Positions 1-5,144 of a stretch of 5,144 bases of DNA are shown here, piece after piece (position 1 is the first letter of the stretch; every line of letters starts with the position of its first letter). The stretch comes from an uncultured Methylococcaceae bacterium (GTDB lineage Bacteria > Pseudomonadota > Gammaproteobacteria > Methylococcales > Methylomonadaceae). Below the pieces are notes generated by a model. It worked only from the letters and a program-made list of their open reading frames with translations. It had not been told where the DNA came from and did not search any database. The DNA lies in the NCBI GenBank assembly GCA_903839795.1, contig CAIMDR010000204.1, positions 1 through 5,144 on the forward strand. The letters run 5' to 3'. Made by a program: the position numbers and the translations under genes.

Positions 1-251
1 ATAGCGCCCAGCAAAACCGGCATAGCTCTGTGCCTGGATGCTAAAGTCATGCAAACCAGTTGGCTTTTATCGCCAATTTCCGCCGCTGCAATCAGGGCAA
101 AACTGGTCGCAGCTGTCGCTGACAGCTCGGTAATATTGCCGGTAGCCAGTAACGATAAAAAGCGTTCTACTGAGATATTAGCAACGTTGGAAAAATTATC
201 GGTAGTTAATGCGTTTAAAAAGCGTTGCAAATTGTTTTGAAGCGTGTCCAT
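1..251 (-). CDS. GDT1/TMEM165 (UPF0016) family metal transporter, N-terminal part
   Basis: Partial gene: 83 codons are visible before the left edge. The reverse strand reads from an ATG at 251-249 and has no stop. Residues 51-83 contain the family signature E-I-G-D-K-S (58-63) in a hydrophobic helix, followed by QLVCMTLASRH and PVLLGA, which is how the first repeat of UPF0016 proteins reads. The family has two such E-x-G-D-(K/R)-(S/T) helices forming the cation path; the second is off the window. Known members are inner-membrane or Golgi cation/proton exchangers for Mn2+ or Ca2+, and bacterial ones are Mn exporters, so Mn export is the likely role by family. The roughly 45 residues before the first helix are longer than I expect for short bacterial members. 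The start is supported by AAAGGA five bases upstream and by the lack of another in-frame Met before residue 68. It follows the ZIP gene on the same strand. Confidence 0.85.
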   Translation of the reverse strand, partial: MDTLQNNLQRFLNALTTDNFSNVANISVERFLSLLATGNITELSATAATSFALIAAAEIGDKSQLVCMTLASRHRAMPVLLGA

Positions 252-256
252 TCTTG

Positions 257-262
257 TCCTTT
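257..262 (-). promoter_or_regulatory. Ribosome binding site of the GDT1-family gene
   Basis: The minus strand reads AAAGGA, then five bases, then the ATG at 251-249. This is a good Shine-Dalgarno match and fixes the long N-terminal form of the protein as the likely start. It lies only about ten bases downstream of the hairpin repeat at 272-292. Confidence 0.6.
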
Positions 263-268
263 GATCTT

Positions 269-306
269 GCTCCCTCTCCCGCTGGGAGAGGGTTGGGGTG
301 AGGGGA
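269..306. repeat. GC-rich REP-like hairpin repeat between the two metal-transport genes
   Basis: CCCTCTCCC (272-280) and GGGAGAGGG (284-292) form a perfect 9-bp stem around a 3-base loop. They are followed by a purine-rich tail TTGGGGTGAGGGG (293-305). From memory, this phrase recurs between genes across many proteobacterial genomes, which makes it a REP-like element rather than a gene-specific signal; I could not search for other copies. Neither strand has a T-run after the stem, so a classical intrinsic terminator is unlikely. Because it sits in the probable ZIP-GDT1 transcript, it could stabilise the upstream part of the mRNA or reduce read-through. Confidence 0.65.
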
Positions 307-348
307 TATAAATGGTCAAGATTTCATGCACCCCTAATGAAAGTCGTA

Positions 349-1299
349 TTAGCCGAGCATGTTATCCAAAACCATCATAATAATGAAGCCTATCATCAAA
401 GCAAAGGTTGCATAACGTGAACGTCCGTCCGAATGCGTTTCAGGAATAATTTCTTCACTGATAACAAAAAGCATGGCACCGGCGGCAAAGCCCATGGCAA
501 TCGGCAAAATAGGTTCAAAAACCGTCACCATGGTGATGCCCAGCAACCCGCCCACCGGCTCAACCAGACCCGTTAAGGTGGCGATACCGACCGCTTTCCA
601 TTTATTGTAACCCAAACCCACCAAGGGCAAGGCAACAGCCAAACCTTCAGGAATATTTTGCAAAGCGATGGCGATTGCCAGAACGATACCGTTTTTCATT
701 TCACCCGAACCAAAACTGACACCCACAGACATGCCTTCAGGAAAATTGTGGATGGTGATGGCAATAATGAACAGCCAGACTTTTTTTAAGGAAGACAATT
801 GCACATCTGAAATTGAATCAAAATGCACATGCGGCAGTTGGCGGTCAGCGTAATGCAAAAACGCGGCACCTATCAACATGCCGATGGAAACAACATAAAT
901 GCCTTTTCCCGGCCAAATTAAATTGCCGTAAGTAATGCCTGGCACCAGCAGGGAAAATGCAGTTGCCGCCAACATAACACCGGCCGCTGCCCCCAACATG
1001 CTGTTAAATAAATTCCGTGAGATATTCTTAAAGAACAAAGCAGGTAAAGCGCCCACGCCGGTAGCCAAACCCGCTAAAATACTGGCCAAAAAACCGACAA
1101 CAACAATCTTGCCAAAAGCCACATACAAAAAACCAAAAAAGACCAGCTGCGATAATAAAAACAAGCCGGCCAAAGTTGCCCAGCGCTTGAGTGGCGGCAT
1201 TGCCAGCAATTTTTGATAATAGTCGCTATCTTTTATCCGGTCTATTTTGATTTCAAAATAGTATTGCAATTTTGAAATTGTTCTCGTTGTTATTGTCAT
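349..1299 (-). CDS. ZIP family divalent metal transporter, GufA subfamily
   Basis: Complete 316-aa inner-membrane protein expected to import Zn2+ or a related divalent metal. About nine hydrophobic segments are visible, at roughly 40-62, 66-90, 98-120, 132-150, 173-195, 203-228, 234-260, 263-285 and 297-314, after a charged N-terminal tail of about 36 residues. The metal-site helices are clear: HNFPEG at 184-189, QNIPEG at 214-219, and E247 in LVEPVGG. SEEIIPETHSDGRSR at 281-295 is the GufA-type seventh-helix signature. A short loop with H149, H157 and H159 precedes the first metal helix. The spacing matches my recollection of the Bordetella ZIP metal site (H177, E181, Q207, E211, E240) with a constant offset of seven; N215 stands where that protein has Asp. 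The start ATG has AGGTAAG upstream (1311-1305). The exact metal cannot be read from sequence. The gene is probably co-transcribed with the GDT1-family gene 97 bases downstream. Confidence 0.93.
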   Translation of the reverse strand: MTITTRTISKLQYYFEIKIDRIKDSDYYQKLLAMPPLKRWATLAGLFLLSQLVFFGFLYVAFGKIVVVGFLASILAGLATGVGALPALFFKNISRNLFNSMLGAAAGVMLAATAFSLLVPGITYGNLIWPGKGIYVVSIGMLIGAAFLHYADRQLPHVHFDSISDVQLSSLKKVWLFIIAITIHNFPEGMSVGVSFGSGEMKNGIVLAIAIALQNIPEGLAVALPLVGLGYNKWKAVGIATLTGLVEPVGGLLGITMVTVFEPILPIAMGFAAGAMLFVISEEIIPETHSDGRSRYATFALMIGFIIMMVLDNMLG

Positions 1300-1304
1300 A
1301 ATGG

Positions 1305-1311
1305 CTTACCT
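1305..1311 (-). promoter_or_regulatory. Ribosome binding site of the ZIP gene
   Basis: The minus strand reads AGGTAAG five bases before the ATG at 1299-1297, a moderate Shine-Dalgarno match. It supports this start over any internal Met; the next Met (residue 34) falls just before the first hydrophobic segment. Confidence 0.45.
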
Positions 1312-1340
1312 ATGTCAGCAGTTGTTAGTGGTTGCATGGC

Positions 1341-1346
1341 ATTATA
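1341..1346 (-). promoter_or_regulatory. Candidate -10 element (TATAAT) upstream of the ZIP gene
   Basis: The minus strand carries a perfect TATAAT whose downstream end is about 41 bases before the ZIP start codon. No convincing -35 hexamer is found at 16-19 bases spacing (17 bases gives CCGCAT), and the extended -10 TG is absent. If real, the promoter would be weak or need an activator. It would separate ZIP-GDT1 transcription from the restriction operon upstream. Confidence 0.4.
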
Positions 1347-1415
1347 GCCAAATCCCCATTTTTATGCGGTTATTATGTTGATTGCCGAGCAACGAGGTTG
1401 GCAAAGGGCTTATTC

Positions 1416-1502
1416 TTCCCACTCCCGTTGTTTTGGGCCTGCACAGATACCATCCCTTCAAGGGATGTTATCTGTATGGGCATACAGCAACGTGAGTTGG
1501 AA
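1416..1502. repeat. Large imperfect palindrome (copy 1 of the repeat pair)
   Basis: The sequence is symmetric about base 1459. The inner arms 1443-1458 and 1460-1475 (ACAGATAcCATCCCTT and its complement) pair at 15 of 16 positions around a single central base. The symmetry continues outward to 1416 and 1502 with more mismatches, giving 33 complementary pairs out of 43. Such a near-loopless structure could extrude as a cruciform or fold in RNA. It lies in the spacer between hsdR and the ZIP gene, about 100 bases beyond the hsdR stop. Possible identities are a REP-like or MITE-like element, a processing or termination hairpin after hsdR, or a binding site for a dimeric protein. I do not recognise the family. 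Confidence 0.75.
1472..1487. repeat. Short perfect inverted repeat overlapping the large palindrome
   Basis: CTGTATG, two bases, then CATACAG: a perfect 7-bp inverted repeat. It uses bases 1472-1475 that also belong to the right arm of the large palindrome, so the two hairpins cannot both form fully in a single strand. It could be an operator-like site or an alternative fold. The function is unknown. Confidence 0.5.
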
Positions 1503-1510
1503 ATTTAGTT

Positions 1511-1554
1511 CATACGGATAATAACCCTTAATCCCTTAAAGAGATGGTATCCGT
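1511..1554. repeat. Second palindromic repeat (copy 2, inverted relative to copy 1)
   Basis: Outer arms ACGGATA (1514-1520) and TATCCGT (1548-1554) are perfectly complementary. Inner arms ATCCCTT (1531-1537) and AAGAGAT (1539-1545) pair at six of seven positions, leaving an asymmetric bulge on the left. Read on the minus strand it begins ACGGATACCATCTCTTTAAG, which aligns with ACAGATACCATCCCTTCAAG of copy 1 at 17 of 20 positions, and both copies end in a shared ATC(T/C)GTATG. The two are therefore the same element in opposite orientations. This copy has 8 extra bases (TAAGGGTT) beside a near-identical TAAGGGAT. It begins 45 bases past the hsdR stop. Confidence 0.7.
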
Positions 1555-1599
1555 TAGCATCGAAATCATTTATCTGAAAACCTGTACATTCAAATCATC

Positions 1600-4500
1600 T
1601 TAATGATAAAAGTCCTCGCCAAAACTTATGGTCCGCTCATAAATCAGGTCATAAACCTCATCGCATTTATTATTAAAAATAGACTTATCGTAACTTTCAG
1701 GCAAGTCTTTATGCAGGGTATTCTTAATAGCCTCTTTTACCTGCCCTTGTTCCTGTCGGTTTTTGTACCAAAACGGCATTTCTGCACTCAGTTTTTTAAA
1801 TTTCAGCAATAAATCCTTGGCCGCATTTTTAACAGAGATAAGCTCATCCACCGTCAACTTTTCCTTATACAACAAATCAAATAATTCCAATTCGGTTTCA
1901 GTTAAACCTTCGACAATATGCCGCTGCTCTTCCTGAGACAGATCGTCTTTAAAGCTATTTAAATCTTCAAAGGATTGTTCCGTTGTCCGCCCACCTGAAT
2001 TGTATTCGTTAATAATTCCCTGCAAACGCTCGATAAAACTATTACGGGTATGATTGACCTCCAGTAATGCCTGCAATTTTTGTTCAATAAATTCACGTAA
2101 ATGCGCAACTTCCATATTTTTTAGCGGCGACTCTTTAAATTTGGTTTGCAAAGCCTCAAAATCCAGTGAACCGACATCAATTTCCTTTTCCCTGCTGATA
2201 CGGTAACTGATCCAGTTTTCCTTGACCTTTTCATCAGTCAAAATGCTTTCATCCAGCAAATCGGCAATGCGTTTTTTTGCCTGCTCAATATTGCCATGAT
2301 CAACATTGGCATCCACACAGCCCCGCAGAAATTTAAAAATCGATACCCATTGCCGATCAGTTTGATTGTCATTCAAAATATCAGGTTTACACGCGTCGTA
2401 TAAATTATCAATGGTATTTTGATAGACATTAAATTGCTTGCGATACTCGTCATTGGCTATTAACTTGTCTGTATACTCATCAAACAAACCAATCTTGTTG
2501 AAGTTGTCGGTTTCATAACGAATCTTGCCTAAATTAATATCCAGCGATAAGCAATAATCAGCACCTTGTTGAATGGCACTTTTAAGTAACTGGAATAAAA
2601 CCGACTTATCCTCGGCTGCCACTTCCTGGTCTTCTGAATCCCCCGCATCCTTTCGGCGGCTGTAATCTGCCAGCGCCTTATTTAAATGTCTAAACACATT
2701 AAAATAATCCACGATAATGCCGCAGGTTTTGCCGCGTGCAGTCCGATTGGCGCGGGTAATCGTTTGCATCAAGGTGTGATTTTTCATTGGTTTATCAATA
2801 TACAACGTAGACACCGTAGGCGCATCAAAGCCGGTTAACCACATGGCACACACAAAAACCAGTTTCAGCCGATGCTCGGCATCTTTAAAATTATCCTCAA
2901 GCGTCAAACCGTTCTCATCCGGTTGGTTCATCCGCTTGCGATGGCGATCAACATCCAAACCTTGTTGCTTAAACTTTTCATTCTCGCCCGCTTCCTCACT
3001 GATAACAACCGCCATATCAACGGCTTTCATGTTATCCCGGATGCCTTTTAAGTAGATTTTTCGGCTTTTATCCTGACATTGGGTGATTTGTTTATTCAAT
3101 GCTTGAATTTCCGCTTTCCATTGCAACTCAACCTTATTAAACATTTTTACCGCAGTATATTTATCCAGACAAATCACCATCGCTTTGCCTTGATAACCCC
3201 GCCTCGGAAAGTGCAGCACAATATCTTTGGCAATGGTATTCAGCCGGTCATCTGCCGTTAACACGCTGACCATGGACGCATATTTATTCTGTAAACGTTC
3301 AATTTGATGATCGGTTAAATTCTCATCCTCAAAAATCTCGCATAGCTCATCCTCCAGATCGTCATTTTGCACGCAAACTTCTGGAAGTCGCCGATCATAA
3401 AACAGTTTAACCGTGGCCTCATCCTCAATGGACTGCGCAAAATCATAACGCGACACGTAATCACCAAACCATTCCTTGGTTATTTCATCCCGACCCAATA
3501 ACGGCGTGCCGGTAAAAGCCATGTATTGCGCATTCGGTAACGCCCTACGCATATTTTCTGCCAAATTATGGTATTGGGTACGGTGCGCCTCATCAACAAT
3601 CACGATGATGTCATCCCGCTCCGACAATAGTGGATAAGGCTTACCGGCTGGATAACTGAATTTTTGAATCAGGGTAAAAACATACCGTTTGTTGGAACCT
3701 AAAAACTCCCGTAATTGCTGACCGTTTTTGGGTCGACTGGTTTGGCTTTCGGTGGTGGCACCGGTATTCAAAAAGTTACGGTAAATCTGCCGATCCAAAT
3801 CTTCGCGGTCAGTGACAATTAAAAACGTGTAATTGCCGTTCAGTTTCTGAAAAATCTTGCGGCATAACAACACCATTGAATAACTTTTACCGCTGCCCTG
3901 CGTATGCCAAAATACTCCCAACTTGCCATCCCGCCGGGTTTCAACTGAAGTAACCCCTTTATTCACGCCAAAAAACTGATGATTTTTGGCAACGACTTTG
4001 TAACCGTGGTCATGATAGAGAATAAAATTTTCGACATAATCCAACAAGCGATCTTTTTGAAACAGACTGCGCACCGCATAATCCAGACTGATTTGCTTGG
4101 CGGCAAGCTGCTTGCGGTTAATGCGTTGTTCCTCGTCATCCACGCGTAACCAATGGCTAAAATGCTCCCAGGCACTATCAAAACTGCTGATGCGTGTTTC
4201 GCGTGCATTGGATAATAAGGTGATGGCATTGTAATCAAATAACTGCGGAATATCGTGTTTGTAATGGGTCAGGTTGTCATCAAAAGCGCATTTAACTGAC
4301 ACATTAGAATTTTTTAGCTCAATCATCACCAGTGGCAAACCATTAACGTAAACCAGCAAGTCCGGTCTGCGCCAGCGTTTGCCCTGTATCCACAATTGTG
4401 CGACCAGCAAAAAATTATTATCTTCCGGTTGGTCAAAAGCCATCACCCGCACCAATTTTGGCTCTTTTCGTCCGGTCTTGTTGGTTGCTTCAACCTGAAC

Positions 4501-4806
4501 GCCATCGCGTATCAATTGATAAACCGCTTTATTGGCCTCAAAAGCCGACAAATGATTACGCGGCATAGTGAGTTGTTTAACCGCTGCCTCTATCGCAGCT
4601 TCCGGAAGCTTGCTGTTGAATCGCCGCAGTGCTGCATATAAACGATCCAGCAACACAACCTGTTTTTTATCACTGCGCCCGGAGCCATCGTTTAAATTAT
4701 CGGCGGTGGCCGTGTAACAATTTAGATACTCATAAGCCAAGGTTTCATTACGAAACACCTTAATGACGTCGCGTTCAATATCGTCCTCTGAAATGAAATT
4801 GGCCAT
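1600..4806 (-). CDS. hsdR: Type I restriction enzyme HsdR (endonuclease/translocase subunit)
   Basis: Complete 1068-aa subunit, a normal length for HsdR. It joins HsdM and HsdS to form the ATP-driven complex that pulls in and cuts DNA lacking the host methylation mark. The N-terminal nuclease domain shows the PD-(D/E)xK residues D149 and E163-L-K165, followed by Q188-LFD-Y192, the QxxxY motif typical of these nucleases. The SF2 motor follows: Walker A TQGSGKS (302-308), DEAH box VDEAHRTQ (404-411), motif III FTGTPL (431-436), TGFDAPT (658-664) and motif VI TITRANRTARGK (682-693). The region after about 730 is helical and charged and matches the usual HsdR C-terminal region in style. No key residue is missing and there is no frameshift, so it looks functional. 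The start is supported by the family-like beginning MANFISEDDIE and by placement 20 bases after the hsdS stop; the Shine-Dalgarno before it is poor. The R-M subclass (IA-ID) was not assigned. Confidence 0.97.
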   Translation of the reverse strand: MANFISEDDIERDVIKVFRNETLAYEYLNCYTATADNLNDGSGRSDKKQVVLLDRLYAALRRFNSKLPEAAIEAAVKQLTMPRNHLSAFEANKAVYQLIRDGVQVEATNKTGRKEPKLVRVMAFDQPEDNNFLLVAQLWIQGKRWRRPDLLVYVNGLPLVMIELKNSNVSVKCAFDDNLTHYKHDIPQLFDYNAITLLSNARETRISSFDSAWEHFSHWLRVDDEEQRINRKQLAAKQISLDYAVRSLFQKDRLLDYVENFILYHDHGYKVVAKNHQFFGVNKGVTSVETRRDGKLGVFWHTQGSGKSYSMVLLCRKIFQKLNGNYTFLIVTDREDLDRQIYRNFLNTGATTESQTSRPKNGQQLREFLGSNKRYVFTLIQKFSYPAGKPYPLLSERDDIIVIVDEAHRTQYHNLAENMRRALPNAQYMAFTGTPLLGRDEITKEWFGDYVSRYDFAQSIEDEATVKLFYDRRLPEVCVQNDDLEDELCEIFEDENLTDHQIERLQNKYASMVSVLTADDRLNTIAKDIVLHFPRRGYQGKAMVICLDKYTAVKMFNKVELQWKAEIQALNKQITQCQDKSRKIYLKGIRDNMKAVDMAVVISEEAGENEKFKQQGLDVDRHRKRMNQPDENGLTLEDNFKDAEHRLKLVFVCAMWLTGFDAPTVSTLYIDKPMKNHTLMQTITRANRTARGKTCGIIVDYFNVFRHLNKALADYSRRKDAGDSEDQEVAAEDKSVLFQLLKSAIQQGADYCLSLDINLGKIRYETDNFNKIGLFDEYTDKLIANDEYRKQFNVYQNTIDNLYDACKPDILNDNQTDRQWVSIFKFLRGCVDANVDHGNIEQAKKRIADLLDESILTDEKVKENWISYRISREKEIDVGSLDFEALQTKFKESPLKNMEVAHLREFIEQKLQALLEVNHTRNSFIERLQGIINEYNSGGRTTEQSFEDLNSFKDDLSQEEQRHIVEGLTETELELFDLLYKEKLTVDELISVKNAAKDLLLKFKKLSAEMPFWYKNRQEQGQVKEAIKNTLHKDLPESYDKSIFNNKCDEVYDLIYERTISFGEDFYH

Positions 4807-4826
4807 GTTGTTTATCTTTAGGTAGG

Positions 4827-5144
4827 TTAGGGAGTGAACGCTTCGGCTTGCTTGATGCTCAGCTTGCCGCTGATTAGGCGAGGGAGGAGCAGATTTCGGG
4901 TTTTTGTAAGTAAACGGTTAACTTCACTGAGTGAGTTTATTTGTTCGAGTATTGGTAATGATATTTCATTGAATTTTTCAATTAATTGGTCAGTAGGCTT
5001 AAAGATGGGAAATTTTTTTAATACTTCCCAATCAGCTCTAGGCATTTTTGTACCTTTTGAAGTAACAGTAGCATAGTCAATAAAAGTATCACAAAAAGAA
5101 ATTTGTAAAGCGTAAGGAAAAAATCGTTCGTCAGTAGCTTTGAT
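4827..5144 (-). CDS. hsdS: Type I restriction-modification specificity subunit HsdS, C-terminal part
   Basis: Partial gene entering from the right edge: 105 codons and a TAA stop (4829-4827) are visible. HsdS recognises the bipartite DNA target for the methyltransferase and restriction complex. The visible part includes the end of the second target-recognition domain (FFPYALQISF), then TSKGTKMPRADWEVLKKFPI (28-47), the usual junction into the distal conserved helix. Next comes the helix P50-L96 with LPILEQINSLSEVNRLL, ending in LLLPRLISGKLSI, the standard HsdS C-terminus. The Met at 5045 is internal (residue 34) and not a start, since the frame stays open to the edge with HsdS-like sequence. 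The sequence specificity cannot be read because most of the recognition domains lie outside. It is followed by hsdR 20 bases downstream, presumably in one operon with hsdM further to the right. Confidence 0.93.
   Translation of the reverse strand: MKATDERFFPYALQISFCDTFIDYATVTSKGTKMPRADWEVLKKFPIFKPTDQLIEKFNEISLPILEQINSLSEVNRLLTKTRNLLLPRLISGKLSIKQAEAFTP

Larger units (their letters stand above)
1300..1599. other. Gene-free interval with palindromes and a candidate promoter
   Basis: These 300 bases separate the end of hsdR from the ZIP start. I find no credible coding region on either strand. The part near ZIP holds the ribosome binding site and the TATAAT. The part from about 1388 to 1554 is filled with inverted repeats, listed separately. 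No intrinsic terminator with a T-run was found after hsdR. I looked for a Mn (yybP-ykoY type) riboswitch core ahead of the ZIP gene and did not recognise one. Confidence 0.7.

Noticed and set aside
49..240. Plus-strand reading frame of 63 codons
   Set aside because: It lies opposite the GDT1-family gene, whose minus-strand frame carries the E-I-G-D-K-S signature; the plus-strand product resembles nothing I know.
297..319. Promoter between ZIP and the GDT1-family gene (TTGACC at 319-314 on the minus strand)
   Set aside because: The -35-like hexamer has no -10 at 16-18 bases; that position falls in the GC-rich repeat, and the nearby TTATAT is too close.
668..1216. Two plus-strand frames (668-853 and 935-1216)
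   Set aside because: Both are antisense to the ZIP gene, which has complete family motifs; low-complexity Lys/Pro/Ala composition is typical of a shadow frame.
1388..1554. CRISPR array
   Set aside because: Repeats are inverted and palindromic, with no regular direct repeats or equal-length spacers, and no cas gene is nearby.
1511..1599. Intrinsic terminator after hsdR
   Set aside because: The hairpin at 1511-1554 has a bulged AT-rich stem and no T-run on the minus strand after it, so I list it only as a palindrome.
1300..1599. Manganese riboswitch (yybP-ykoY) or other known leader RNA ahead of the metal genes
   Set aside because: I could not find the conserved core of any riboswitch I know; the hairpins do not match that architecture.
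1603..4641. Plus-strand frames at 1603-1812, 2843-3055, 3079-3261 and 4396-4641, and a minus-strand frame at 3963-4238
   Set aside because: All overlap hsdR in other frames; hsdR is intact and full of recognised motifs across these positions.
4834..5076. Plus-strand frame of 80 codons
   Set aside because: Antisense to the HsdS C-terminus, which reads clearly on the minus strand.
1..5144. A new, undescribed multi-gene system
   Set aside because: All four genes belong to well-known families (UPF0016, ZIP, HsdR, HsdS) with intact motifs, and the R-M genes and transporters have no visible functional link beyond adjacency.

Overview
The window looks like ordinary bacterial chromosome, probably from a gammaproteobacterium. 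That placement is inference from protein style, moderately AT-leaning coding sequence and a GC-rich intergenic repeat of a kind common in such genomes; there is no taxonomic marker gene. All four recognisable genes lie on the minus strand, so transcription runs from the right edge to the left.

Right part (1600-5144): the distal end of a type I restriction-modification operon. The C-terminal 105 codons of hsdS (specificity subunit) enter from the right edge. After a 20-base gap comes a complete hsdR (1068 aa), with nuclease, helicase-motor and C-terminal regions all intact by motif. hsdM and the target-recognition part of hsdS would lie beyond the right edge. HsdS and HsdM would form the methyltransferase, and adding HsdR gives the translocating, cleaving complex.

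Middle (1300-1599): 300 bases with no gene, dominated by palindromes. An imperfect palindrome of about 87 bp (1416-1502) and a second hairpin (1511-1554) share a homologous core in opposite orientations. The second copy carries an extra 8 bases that look like a slippage duplication. Closer to the next gene is a perfect TATAAT, a candidate promoter.

Left part (1-1299): a probable two-gene metal-transport unit. A complete GufA-type ZIP transporter (316 aa, expected to import Zn or a related divalent metal) is followed after 97 bases by the start of a GDT1/TMEM165 (UPF0016) family transporter, which runs off the left edge and belongs to a family that exports Mn. The gap between them holds a GC-rich hairpin repeat just ahead of the second gene's ribosome binding site.

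I see no clearly new biological system. The least explained part is the palindrome cluster at 1388-1554. The pairing of a ZIP importer with a GDT1 exporter is the most testable functional idea.
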